Shown: positions 34,045-45,690 of the stretch, in pieces
Layout: each line of letters starts with the position of its first letter
Position numbering within the stretch: the first letter of the stretch is position 1
DNA from: Cudoniella acicularis
Taxonomy: Eukaryota > Ascomycota > Leotiomycetes > Helotiales > Helotiaceae
Length of the DNA: 57,359 bases
Direction: 5' to 3'
Assembly: GCA_013054445.1 (NCBI GenBank)
Contig: JAAMPI010000166.1
Location: 1 to 57,359 of the forward strand
The notes under the pieces: model-generated
Told to the model about the DNA's origin: nothing
What the model saw: the letters and a program-made list of their open reading frames with translations, nothing else
Databases searched by the model: none
Made by a program: the position numbers and the translations under genes

Positions 34045-34556
34045 AGATAGGTTGACCCTCTATACTCCTATCTCCCTTATAAGCCTATACCCCTAGTTCG
34101 GAGTTCGAAACAAAATGACTACCCCTCGTATATCGGTATCCCGTCCTCTATTTGATCTAACGAAATCCTATAAGACAAACACCTATATCTCTTAACTTCT
34201 TTTATACCTAAGCTTCCTCCTTCCTCTTCCTGTCCGCCTCGTCTCTAGCTTTACGTAGCTTCTCCTCCGCTTCTTGTTTAGCGTAGCGAGCTTTTAGGGC
34301 ACGAATCCCTAACTCTTTATATCTACGCTTTCGCTCGTTCTCTTTATTATCGTCGTCGGGAATAGTTTCTTACGCGTAGGCTTCTTTCTTAGTTACTATA
34401 GTCTCTAACTGCTACTCTAAATCGACGATCGCGTCTTAGGATTTTTCTTAGGCGAGCTTATTCGCTCTAGTGTCGGCCTGCCGCTATGTCTAAGAGTACC
34501 TTAGCGAACAAGTTCCGAAGTCTATTACTTCGAGCGTTGATAGCTCTATCCGACAT
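34045..34556 (-). pseudogene. Small charged coiled-coil protein, RIP-inactivated
   Basis: Starting at the ATG at 34556 (MSDRAINARSNRLRNLFAKV) and continuing with one frame change, the minus strand reads DAIVDLE-stop-QLETIVTKKEAYA, then IPDDDNKENERKRRYKELGI and KQEAEEKLRKARDEADRKRK, a clear heptad-type charged helix. It ends KKLRDIGVCLIGFR and GYRYTRGSHFVSNSELGV, where Tyr probably replaces Cys by RIP. The GSHFVS-containing tail reminds me of uncharacterised fungal proteins, but I cannot assign a function. It lies between the BTB-like pair and the 2EXR gene, all on the same strand. Confidence 0.5.
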
Positions 34557-34929
34557 TACGAAGCTCCCGTCAGGACATCGACGAGCAAATAAGCGATAGG
34601 TAGGTTTCTACTATAAAAAGACAGCCTCTAAGAGAGAATAATATTATATTCGTAATAGAGTAACTTATTAGATTAATAGGATATAAAGTATTTAGATAAG
34701 CCGTAGAGTTTGTTTTAATGTTTCTAGTTGTTAGTAACCTCGATAAAAGTTAAGTAGGGTAATACTAGGTTCGTATTTCACGCGAATGCCTAAGGCCGAA
34801 AAGCAAACGCTCCGGACTCTAATTAAAATACCTACGGTAATAAACTGCCTAAGCTTATACGTATCGCCTAGTACGACATACGGTCTAAACGTGGCCTTAA
34901 GTAATTATATAGCCCTAGGATCTCTACGA

Positions 34930-35760
34930 GCATACTAGACACTTTAGTAGTACCTTAGAGAGGCACGTTACTATTTCTAAACAGGTAAACTTGTATAATC
35001 AATCTCTATTATTAGTAGTTTAACTATAAACGATCTATAAGCCTCTTTATAGGCTCCCTGATAGCCTTAAGTCCGATTAGCCCCTAGTTATAATTCTAAA
35101 AATATAGGATTAACTCTATTAATCTATATTAAACTAATAACTAGATACTATAACCTGCCTGTTTTTATCTAAGAAAAATTACTAGACACGGCGGACGAGT
35201 TCTAAAGTACCCGGAGATACCTTATAATGTTTGCGGTCTAGAAACGTCCGTTTATAAACCAAATAAAGTAGCGCCCGGTCCGTTAAAATCAGTTCTTAGA
35301 GTCCTAATAAATAGTTATAATAGTAGATCATATTCGGCGACGTTTCGTTTACCCTTATTCCCGAGATCACTACTCTGTTTACGAGGGCGGGATTAGCGAC
35401 AATCCTTAAAATTTTTAAGTTTATCTATATATCTAGCTTCGTAATAGCGAAGTAGTTATAGGCTTGATTAAGGTAAAGGGTTTTCCTTCTAGGGATACTA
35501 GGAATCTATATAGAAGTGCGTTTTAAAAGTCTCTTTACTAAAGAACGAGAGCGATGGTATATATATAGCGCTACTAGCGATAAGAAACGTATGATCCTAT
35601 TATACCACTATTTACGAAAGCAGGTTTCTCCGCTGATTAGGCGTGGTTCCGATAGAGTGAACTCCTATATCATGTCTTAGAGCTCGAAAGGTAATTTAGG
35701 AAAGAGGGTAAATATACGAGGCGAAAGTAGTAATGATATTGCCGAAGTTTACGCTTAGAT
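34930..35760 (-). pseudogene. 2EXR-domain protein, RIP-inactivated
   Basis: The minus-strand frame reads LFPKLPFEL-stop-DMI-stop-EFTLSEPRLI, the hallmark start of the fungal 2EXR domain (F--LP-ELR--IWE-AL--PR). It continues with VALYIYHRSRSLVKRLLKR, KTLYLNQAYNYFAI and LKILRIVANPALVNR, the usual order in 2EXR proteins (CRESR helix, then a strand with ---D-LYF, then LK-IA). The function of 2EXR proteins is unknown; they are often expanded in plant-associated ascomycetes. The two stops in the signature sit where Arg (CGA to TGA is not the change; TAA here implies Gln) and Trp are usual. Exact ends are uncertain. Confidence 0.65.
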
Positions 35761-36457
35761 AATGTTATGTTAAACTATGTCGCCTTTTTAAAGCCTTTAT
35801 AGGGCTTGGTCGGTGTTAGAGGTATATAAACGGCCCTAAGGCTATGATAGGAGGAAGGCGTAGCGTTATAGGGAGCCTAATCCGACAACCGATACGTTAG
35901 TGAGATTATATTTTAGACGCCTTAATTTAGGGTATAGTAGAACAGACTAATAATATTTAACAAACTATAGCTATCTAAAACGTAATATCTAAGATATGTG
36001 TTTCTAAAACAAGGTCCGGCCTACTCTAACTATACTAACTAGTGTGGTATATTATGTCTTTAGAGTCTTAAAGTCGCTAAAATCTAAAAATTTATATTTA
36101 AACATTAATATATATTCTCTATGTCCGCCTTTAAAACCTACCTCCTCGCCCCGAACCCCTTAGTATACAGAATTCCTCTACTCGAAACCGTTATAACTAC
36201 TAATTTAGAGCGTAGTAATAGCCGTTCCTTATACGGTAGCGTCCGGGTATAATCTCTATAGTCCGCGAGCGTAGAGGCTAATATAGAGGCCAGTAGAGAT
36301 ATACTGACGCGGTCCGCTATAGATAACTTAGAAGCTATATATTTAAGGATCGACTAGACGGTAGTATAACGTATTAGACCAGACGGCTATAAATAAAGAT
36401 ATTAAATCGAGATACTGTCGACTCGTACTCGTACTCCCCTTTCCTCGCTAATAGCCC
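35761..36457. other. RIP-mutated DNA, weak plus-strand coding remnant
   Basis: A plus-strand frame from about 36,121 (MSAFKTYLLAPNPLVYRIPL) to 36,390 stays open except for TAA/TAG and has normal-looking amino-acid composition (VEANIEASRDILTRSAIDNL). I cannot identify it; it may be a small gene convergent with the helicase gene. Confidence 0.3.
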
Positions 36458-39400
36458 CTAGTTTTCTATGTTCATTATACGGGTCACGCCTCTAACTGCG
36501 GTATAGTTCTGTCCGCTAACACTTGCCCTATATTTAGGGCAACGAGCTAACTCTATTAGTATCTTATACTCACTAATTATAAACTGGCTAGAAATCAGCA
36601 GTTATTAAAAGTTTTAACCTAATACGAACTTACGGGGTGTCTATTCTCGTAGTTATACTAATGGCCTAAATAAGTCGTAATACCCTAAGAACTACTAACC
36701 ATCGTAGCCTTGATCGCGTTAATCTCCTCGGCTATGACTTCCTTATACTATTGTTTCTTTATTAGGCGTATCGACTCCTTAACTATATTACGTAAGCTTT
36801 TAGTATTCTGAAATGGCTGTTTATAAACTTCTCGAGTATCTTCTAACAACTATTTAGCTATCTCTAAATAAATTACGGCCTTTTTAAGGTTTATTTTACT
36901 AGATTGACAAAAGGACTCGAATAAGCGCGCAATACTTGTATAGAAAAGTGACACTTTAACGGCTAGCTTCGGTAGATTCTCGGCCTTATATTCGTTAATA
37001 AAGCTTTTATAGCCCTAAAAGAATAGCACTACAAGTAGACTAGGGGCTTCGCCAGGGATCTTGATTAGAGTCTTAGTAGATGTTGATTTTAACGCTTAAG
37101 TAATAATAAATTTGTTATCGAGGATAAAAAATTCGGTCTTAATCTAAACTATTCGGCCACCTATAGTAACTCGACGATCACGAGCGAGAGCTAGGACGAC
37201 GTCAACGACAGCTAAATTCGTTATAAGTATATCGACGGTTAAAGTAGCGATAGCGGCCTTTCTTGCTACGTAGACTATAGCGTTATAGAGCTTTTATACT
37301 AGTTGATGTTTATTAGCCATACTATTATAGAACGTTTTTAACGCACCCTTAAGCTTCCTGGATTCCGTATCTCGTTCTTTTAGAATTCTAGTGACTTCTA
37401 AAATCTTTGCCTAAGTAAGACTTAAAGTCATATATGTTTTGGCTTGGCGGATTGACTATATAATCTCCTCTCGAGTCGTCCCGAGACTTCGCTCTAGCTC
37501 GGCAATCCGCTACTCTAACTCTCGAAGCTTATTTCTTCTAGTTGCGAGGAACCGTTTAGACATCTTATTAATGACAGCCCTGTTAATAGCCCTACTATAT
37601 CTCTATATAGCGAATTGTCTGACCGGACAGTTATAGTCAGGACAGTAAGGTATTGATTAAGCTAAAGCTCTAGACACATCTTTGAGTCCGATAAACTCCT
37701 TATACCCGTTAACTTTATAAACTTCCGATATACCTAAATGACCGTTAAGAGATTCTGCCGTAAAGAAGTGACTATAGCTAAGAATAACTACTAGTGTCTT
37801 ATTAACGTCAATTTCTCTATAGGATTTTATCTCGAGAAAGTCGACTCGAGCCTTAAGTTTATCAGAACACTAGTAGCAATACCCTTCCGCACACACTTCA
37901 CTACAAATTCCTAGGCATCGGTGGCGATAAGAGAGAGTCTTAGAGCAACGTTGGTTATATAGCAGACGATTATAAGGCGCTACGCAAGGTATTTTATACG
38001 CTCCCTTATACTCGTAAGACCAAGTATAGCTCTTTATATACGGTATATAAGATTGGTGACAGCGTAAAGTATATCGAGAGTAAGAACATCGGACCTATAC
38101 CTATTAGTATATACCTCTATTATATTAAAAGAAAATATATCTAAATGTCTTATAATTTCTTAGACATTTAAAAGGCGCCGTTATATCGTTATAAGAATAA
38201 AAAAAATTGTTTTATACCTCGTACGGAGTAAAGTAAAGCCTATAATCTATACTATTATAGTACGGGCTTCGACAGGTGTGATTATAAGTCCTAGAGTGTC
38301 TCTCGTAGATCTTAGTATATTTCTAGTGTTTGACAACGGGATTTATGTCGGCGTCCTTGCTATTATATCTTCTATAGCTACCTAGACAGCGGTGACTATA
38401 AGCTAAATTTATTCTATAGGCTATAAAACACCTAAAAGATAGATTAGCTATATCTTGAAAACATAGAACTTTAATAGTGTGTTTATAAACCGGAACTTGT
38501 TTCTAGACACGGATATTATATTTGATAATACTAGGATCTTACGCTTGGTAGTATAGAACGCTATCCTTTAAATAGTTATATAGAAGGTATATATTGTCTA
38601 ACTTTATTATATAAGGACCGTAATCCTCTCTATAGGTCTGCTTCTGACAACCGTGGTTATAAGGGGTATGAAGACGTTAACAAGGTTAAGGACATTTAAA
38701 AACGTTATATATACTATCAGAATGACATCGTACTAGACATTTATAGCCGTAGTCAATTAGACGTCGATCGTAAGAGAGTTGATATCCTCTTTTAGGGCTA
38801 AGTTTCTTAAAGTCGAGTGGCTCTAAGGCTTATATCACTATATCTATATGTCGAGGGTAATAAAGACTAAAGGCCTTCCTAACTAAATCGCTTGCCTCTA
38901 GTATACGAATTACCTACGCCTATATTAATATATTCGAATAAGTATCGGTGTTTCTAATTAGATATATACTATACTAGGCCCGGCTAAGTAAGACATTAAT
39001 ACGATTTGTCGTCTTAAGAAATCCTACTTTCTTTTCCTTATTACTTCGTACGAGTAAGATAATTATGACCTTACTTTCCTCTCCTTAAAAATTATCTACG
39101 GTCGTAATACGAAGAAGTTCGCTTAGTTTCTTCTTTTCTAAAGGCTTTCGTCTATTTCCTATGCTTGTCTGATCCTCTTCGGTAGCGGCTGTTTCTTCGT
39201 TAAATCTATCTCTTATAAGCGTTTCTTTATCCCGATTACTTAGGACAATCTTAAAATCGCCTCGTATCTTTGTTCGTAACTTCTATAACTGTCCCGTATA
39301 TAGTGTTAAGACTATAATATCACTGCTGCTATATATACCTTGCCGAACGATATAACGGACGAGAGTATGTGTTATATCTACCTCTTAGTCGTTACTTCGC

Positions 39401-42400
39401 GACTTTTAATGCCGATTAGCGTCGGGTATTTCTTTTATATTCTCGTGATCAAGCTAAAAGACATTTTTTCTTATTCCTACGACGTCGGGCAAGTTCTTTA
39501 TCGTCTCGTAGTCGATTAAGCGTAGGTAGATGGTTATCCGAATTAAGGTTAAGATCTCGGGGCGTATTCGCCGTTAAACATTTAATTAGGCTATAGGAAA
39601 TAAAGGTCTGCCTAGCTCCCCTACCGAAAGCCGTTTAAACTGGCTACGGTCGAGTTGATAAGGAGTTCCCTGTTTACTTTCAAGCGATAGCCCGTGATTA
39701 TTGATCTACGGACGAAGTTGTTAGTAATCTCTAATCTAAATAAAGTACTCGACACTAGGAAGTAAGGCCGATATTATATAGGGCTCTATAACTTCCCCGG
39801 CTTCTTCGTATATGATTACTTTATAATATACGCGTTAAAGGACGGAAATTCTCTTGGCTAGCCCTATCGTAGTGACCCCGATGACATCCGTAGTTTAGAG
39901 AACTCTTTTATCTACTTCGTCGTATATATCTTCTAGCTATTTATAAATGTTATAGCTATCTTTTACGAGCTCGAATAACTCGTCGGTTTTATTTTCGTGG
40001 ATTTCTTATACCTAGAGTTCTACTAATTAGCGCCTTTCAAGTGTCGAGAGACTATAGACATTTCGGTTCGTATTATATACGAGCTCTTAATAAGTAGTGA
40101 CCGTCTCGTCTAAAGTATTGCTTTCGCCAATAGCCTTACTTTTTACCTCTTAGTTCTAGACCTTAAAGGGTTCTTTACCTACTATCTTAAACCCGTCTTC
40201 GTCGAATCGGGAAAATTGTAAGAAGATACGTAGATATCTCCGCTATAGATAAGTCTTAAGATTGGCCTAGTCAGGTCTTTTTTACGTAGTATATAGCGAG
40301 CCTAGGACTATAGTAATAACCCGCTCTCTATTCTCGAGCTGCTCGTATGATTTAGCAACTAAATAGCGTTCGGATTTTGTTTTCGCCTCGCCTTAGGACA
40401 CGATACGTAGGTTCTTCCCTTCTAGAATCCTCGACTTACTTTGGCCGTCAATTCGAATAATCTTCTTAATACTAATCTTAATAAGATACTCTAGGAACTG
40501 ATCTAAAGCGTGATTTATATAGTATCTATATAAGGTTAATCACTAACTTTATAAAACGAAACTGTGAGCTTATACGACAACTACGGGTCCTAAATCTGCC
40601 TTCTCCTTACAAGCTAAGAGAACACTTATTAGTTAGACATTAAGGTACGATTTCCCCGTTCCCGGTAGGCCTTATATAAAAGCAAACTCGCGAGTTAAGG
40701 CCGCTATAAGTGCTAGACACTGCCTACGGTCAAGCGATGTTCGTGCCTCGAGCTTATCAATACTAGTAATATCATCGATTAAGACTCTAGGGCTAAAAGA
40801 GAGCCGATCACTATCCGCTTTAAGTATAGAATCTAATAGGAAGAGAAAACTCTGACCCCGGGCGTAGAGTGATAGAAGAATATCTAGAGGCTTTATAGAT
40901 ATAGTATAGCGGTCTGGTAGAATCTATTAACGGAATAGTAACCGGCCGAGGCGATATATATTTTAAAGGTTCTTTAAGATAGGAAGGAATATAGTAAGTA
41001 GAATCCCTAGAAACTCAATCAAAGCCCCTCTTATATCCTGGTAGCTTAATTAAATCAGTAGTTCTAGGTCTCCTTAATTACGGGTAGCAAGTTTAGTAAC
41101 AATAGTTAAGATATGATCGTAAGAACTAAGACTATAAGATGCCTTAGGATCGGTATATTTCTTACTGACTATAAGAAATAAGAGGGAACTTTTGTTATTG
41201 ATAAGTAAGACAAAGTATAGTAAAGAACCTTCTTCGAGGCGTTTCGAGTCTTCCTACCACTTGCGCCTATTAGGTATAGACTTCTTTCGAAGAGTATAGA
41301 GTTGGTTAAACGACACGTGAGCTTCGACACCTCGGTTTCGGTTAAAGGAAACGTAGCTAATATAGGCCTTAGTATAAGGGTACGCTCGTATATCTCCGAG
41401 GCTTAGCTTCGAGTTGTTAAGTAGAGTCGGGTTATTAGTGATAGAGTTTATTAACCCCTTAAGAGCCTCTTTTAACTCCCCGAAGATGTTATGACGAAGC
41501 AGGCGGAATTGTGTGTCGAGATGACGTGCTATAGGGTCGTTAAGGAAATATAGTTGATCAAGATCGGTACTAGGTAGAAATTCTAGATAATCGCTTCGAA
41601 TCTTATTTTCTATAGGAAGAATCTTGATCTTTATGATATCCCTATTGTTATTATCGTGATGTCCTCTTAAGATGATGATTTGTCGAGGATATGTCGACTT
41701 GACTATAGTAGTTAAGACACCGTCGACATTCGGCGCCTCTACGTCCGTAAGAAGGCTAGTCGCACGTGCTATGATAGCCCGAATCTCACTACTCTGATTG
41801 ATGATTACCTAGAACGCCGTAGACGTATCGTCAATGCCTATAGCTTCTATAAGGTTCTATAATGAGTTGATAAGATCTAGAAGTTCTTCGTAGAAGGCAG
41901 CTCGTTGTTCCCTCTTTAGAATCTCTCGTAGCGAAATTAGTATTATAATAAGTGTCGTTTCTACCGAGGCTCTCGAGACATTAGATTCGTAGTATACGTC
42001 GGCCAAGTTTATATAAAGACGCTAAAAAAAAGGAACTACTCTAGTCCTATTACTACTACTGATAAAGTTATACAAGCCTCTAACGAAGGTGTCTATAGAT
42101 AAACAGTCTAGTATAGCTAGATGTGTGATTACTAGAAGAAAGGGTTATACAAGTATAATAAAGGTAGCGCCTCTATTAGTATACGACACTATGCTTAGGA
42201 GTGCCTTAATATGTTTACGGCCGTAGTTCTCCTCTATATTAAGGTCTCGCGGGAGTATCTGTTTCTAGTCTCGATCTCCTTCGTTTAAAATAGTAAGAGC
42301 ACTATTCTATAAGAGCTTAATCGTTCTGGTGTCGTTTGGCGTTAAAGGTCTCTTGACAAGCCTCTTCTACGAATTATAGTCCTCCCTCTCCCTTTGTTGC

Positions 42401-42770
42401 TCCGGTGTATCTGCCAATCTTCTAGTTGGCTATTTGTTACGGTTCGATATATTATAAGAATAGGTATAGTTATCGCTATATCGATAATACTCTCCTTACT
42501 CGATAAATCGACATAGTCGGGGTCCGCCCCGCTAGATATTGCCGCCTCTGCCTCCTCGATCGCCTCTATTCTATCTATCCCCTCTATTGCCTCTATTCCC
42601 TCTACTATCTCCTCCTCTCTATCCTCTGCTAGTACCCTGTCTATCTTCCCCTCTTCTACTAAACCTACCTCCTAAATTCGAGCCTCGCTATCTCTCCCCT
42701 AGCGTTACTATTATTATAAGTACTTCGGTTTTCTAACTAAAGTCGGTTAAAGCCTTATAAAGAAATAAGT
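36458..42770 (-). pseudogene. NFX1-type zinc finger helicase (ZNFX1-like), RIP-inactivated
   Basis: A gene of about 6.3 kb on the minus strand, readable almost throughout. Order: Gly/Arg-rich N-terminus with a CCCH-type finger (about 42.5 kb; LCRF..G..C..G..C..SH with Cys changed to Tyr), a long helical region (FLNDPIARHLDTQFRLLRHN), SF1 helicase motif I at about 40,644-40,672 (GLPGTGKSY), motif II IIYEEAGEV (39.8 kb), motif III-like region QLRPQINN, motif V/VI LLRITTVDNFQGEESKVIII and RINVLLSRAQ (with TAG), NFX1-type Cys-rich fingers (38.7-38.0 kb), a coiled coil (MSKRFLATRRNKLRELE) and a C-terminal RZ-type finger (GHxYNxENRHP...LARCPKY). ZNFX1 proteins act with Argonautes in small-RNA pathways in animals, and fission yeast Hrr1 is a related RNAi helicase. 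Stops and Cys-to-Tyr changes are RIP-type, so this copy is dead. Confidence 0.9.
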
Positions 42771-43236
42771 TAACAAGAAACACAAGAAATAGAAGTCGTA
42801 AAAGTAGAAAAGAGGTTGTTTGACAGCCGAATCTAGAAATATCTACTTCTCTATATATATACTAACGCCGAAACATATAGTTTCTTTTTTTCTTAAAAAA
42901 AAAAATTTAGTATTAAGAAACGAAAGAATATAATCTATAACCTATTCGGTGACCGTATAGGTTATACGCTGTCATTCCTAGTCATAGTATTGGTTTGTCT
43001 TTACTAGGTAGATAACCGTATTTACGTAGAGTCTAATCATAAGATAATGATATATTACTAAGTACGGTAAGCTACGCCTATCGCTAGATAACATAATATA
43101 GTTTGTTAGGGTACGGCGAAAGAGGGTCGTATAAGAAATAACAACATAGAGCTACTCTATAGTCCCTAGTTAGTAGGGGATAGCGCTTATAATAGTATAA
43201 GAATACGGTTGGTTATAGTATAGGGCAACCTTACGA

Positions 43237-43508
43237 GCCTATATACGCAGGTCTATATGTTTAGGGCATTTTTTAGGCATTTCCAGGCTTCCCGCGGCCG
43301 CTTTTAGGCGTTAGAAAACTATAGTCTCTACGATTATTTCGAATTTATAAAATAATAATAACTAATTACGATTTAAGATTTCGGATATAAGAATTAAAAT
43401 AGATAAAGTATAACTTAGTTTTATTAATTGATTTTTAAGGGTTTAAAAGTTCTAAAGTTTTATTTATAACTAAAATGCCCTAAACGTATAGACCTACGCC
43501 TATAGGGC
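43237..43508. mobile_element. Miniature inverted-repeat element
   Basis: The left arm (43,237-43,273; core GGTCTATATGTTTAGGGCAT) is inverted on the right (43,473-43,508; core ATGCCCTAAACGTATAGACC), giving about 35-bp terminal inverted repeats with few mismatches around a 200-bp AT-rich core that contains a GCGGCCGC patch. No coding sequence. This is the form of a MITE mobilised by a Tc1/mariner or hAT transposase. Target duplications cannot be judged in the RIP-mutated context. Confidence 0.6.
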
Positions 43509-43892
43509 TATAAATTCAGTTCTTAGGCTACTTTCTTCTTATTTAAATTTAAAATTAGTATACTAAACTAGCGAAATCTAAACCATTTTCCGACTTAAAC
43601 AAAATCAAAGTACTAGAATCTATTAAATAAATCTACTTGCTTCTAATAAGATGCCGAACAACCTCTAAATATCCTTAATATATTCACTTAAGACAAGGTT
43701 AAGAGTATAGGTCCCGCGAGAGTCGCGAGAGCAAGGTCATTAGTATTATCCGGCTTTTATGTCGTTACTATAACAAATGCTACCCTATTTATCCCTAGCG
43801 GTACGGCTGTCGTCCCTTTGCCCTTTACCGTAATATTTAACGGTATATATACCGGTTTATTAAGCTAGTTGACCTAGCTAACTAGTAATTAC

Positions 43893-44156
43893 TTGCCAGC
43901 TTCTACGACAAAAGTCATCTACGTAGGATCCTACTTAAACTCTCGAAGGGGTAGCTCGGTAGAATTTGCTAGTCTTAGATATATTGACTTAGAAACATTT
44001 AAGGTAGGGAGAGTAGGTAATAGAACCTTAACGGGGCAAGATCCGGGAACGATAAACGAGAGAGCCAGGTTATATGCCTATATGTCACTAATACTAGTGT
44101 TAAAAGGCGCCGGATTAGGGGATTTCCCTTTAATATGCCTAAAGAAAGTATCATGA
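43893..44156 (+). pseudogene. Unidentified coding remnant A
   Basis: An 87-codon plus-strand stretch free of RIP stops (STTKVIYVGSYLNSRRGSSV, then EFASLRYIDLETFKVG and NERARLYAYMSLILVLKGAG) ending in TGA. Composition is coding-like, but I recognise no family. It may be an exon of a larger gene or a small protein. Its TGA overlaps the ATG of the next coding-like frame by the sequence ATGA. Confidence 0.35.
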
Positions 44157-44775
44157 CGAGACTTAACCGTAAAGATCGACGATACCGATTATATAAGCAA
44201 TAGATCGGTGACTATAAGGCGCTTAGCGAGGCCGATAGTAGAGCTAATGCCGACAGAAGTGATTATGTCGGCTAGCTTAAAAAACCCTTAAGTAGAGTTA
44301 ACTAGAAAAGAATAATTATAAGGAGGGATTAGTTCTATATTATAGTGTTCGAGAAGATCGATAATAGTTATAACGTGAACCTCTTCTTACTATAACGGCA
44401 TCAGATTAGCACTTATAGATTTAGGGCAAGACTACTTATAGTAGTAACCTTACTAACAACCTCGATAGTATTATACGGGTACCCGCTTATATTCTACCCT
44501 ATAATATTAGTTAAACTAGTCTAGAAGAACGATGATTCTATATTTTCGAGAAACAGAGCAAACTAGAAACCTTTGACTACGCTTATTAATATAGATAATA
44601 GCTTGTTAATATATAGTAAGCTACCTCCTACTATATCTGTGATATTGTTATAAAGCGGTGCTATAGCGACAAGGCTTCCTATAAGAAGAGAAGAAGCGTA
44701 AAGAAGAGCTCCTATAGTAGCTGCGAGTAGATATCTACGTAAAAGGTTTAAGGAGAAACTAAAGTAAAGAAGTTG
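44153..44775 (+). pseudogene. Unidentified coding remnant B
   Basis: From the ATG at 44153 one frame can be read for about 200 codons with stops only of the TAA/TAG type: MTRLNRKDRRYRLYKQ, DYKALSEADSRANADRSDYV, LKKPLSRVN, then a hydrophobic stretch LLIVVTLLTTSIVLYGYPLI that could be a membrane helix, and RREEA..RRAPIVAASRYLR. No family is recognised. It ends shortly before the first G-rich minisatellite array. Confidence 0.35.
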
Positions 44776-44925
44776 TTAATATTAAAAGTGACCGTCAAGT
44801 ATATCCCTCTCTACTATATTAATACCTATAGGATAGCCTTAAAAAGAGAGTTTCCATTTCTGATCCCTTTAGGGAGTCATAATTTAGTAGTCGGCTAATA
44901 ATAGATAGGAGGTCGATTTAAGCTC

Positions 44926-45001
44926 CGGGGGCAAGTCAGGGGCAAAGACAGGGGGCAGAGACAGGGGGTAAAGACAGGGGACAAAGGCAGGGGGCAGAGA
45001 C
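44926..45001 (+). repeat. G-rich 13-bp minisatellite, array 1
   Basis: About five imperfect units of GGGGGYARAGACM. It is followed by a partly conserved flank (CGACGCCTTTAAGCCGCT) also seen beside arrays 3 and 4. The G-rich strand is plus. The next plus-strand coding remnant begins roughly 130 bp later. Confidence 0.88.
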
Positions 45002-45129
45002 TACGTACGGCGACGCCTTTAAGCCGCTCTATAAGCTAGGTTCTTCTGACTAAGGAGACAGGCCTATATATAGATCCTTTAGAATATAGTAGCCAATTAG
45101 GGTTCTAACGTGCCCGCGCTAACTTTCTA

Positions 45130-45690
45130 TAAAACTCTTTCGTCTAGGTACCTAAATAGCACTCTATTTACCGATCAAGGCTTGCCTAAACTATAAGATA
45201 TCTCTTAAATGATTCTAATTATTCGCTACTTAAACGCTTCTACTATCTCTATATTATAGCCAGGTATAAAAGTCACCAAACAACACCCTTTTACCTATTA
45301 TAGTACGTAAGATGTTTATTAGATTTAGAGTAATGTTAGTAGGACCGAGGAGATCTAACGGGAAAGCGAGAACGAAACGGTATTATAGCGCCGGTTAGAT
45401 GTTTCGAAGGCTAAAATAGGGGGGGTCTCGAGGGAAGAAATTGAGTATAGTAACCGAGGACCGTTCTTCCGACGACAACCCTCCGAGCTATATTAACGTA
45501 TCTACCTAAAGTAGCTTCGAAGGTCTACCTAAGATTGCCGTATAATTTGATCCCTACGACTTTGATCTAAGAGAATTAGTAAAACAGTTTCGAGATAAGA
45601 GATCCCGTAACAAGTCTAAAAGAGGATCTAGAGCTTTATTAGAAAAGATATCTTATAAAGGCAGCGGGATTATAAATAAAGAATAAAGAC
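45130..45690 (+). pseudogene. Unidentified coding remnant C
   Basis: The plus-strand reading gives LFTDQGLPKL, ISTMILIIRYLNAST, GIKVTK, then RTEEI and RLDVSKAKIGGVSREEIEYS, and in an overlapping frame EDRSSDDNPPSYINVST, FEGLPKIAV, FDPYDFDLRELVKQFRDKRS. Composition is coding-like with RIP-type stops, and at least one intron or frame change. I cannot identify the protein. Confidence 0.35.

Noticed and set aside
37439..37636. Plus-strand 65-codon frame
   Set aside because: Antisense to the coiled-coil segment of the helicase gene, which is supported by flanking domains.
42539..42736. Plus-strand Pro/Leu-rich open frame
   Set aside because: It is antisense to the Arg/Gly-rich N-terminus of the ZNFX1-like gene, whose purine-rich codons leave the other strand stop-free.
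44153..44156. Programmed frameshift or translational coupling at the ATGA overlap
   Set aside because: No slippery heptamer or pseudoknot was seen and the region is RIP-altered; kept only as an observation.
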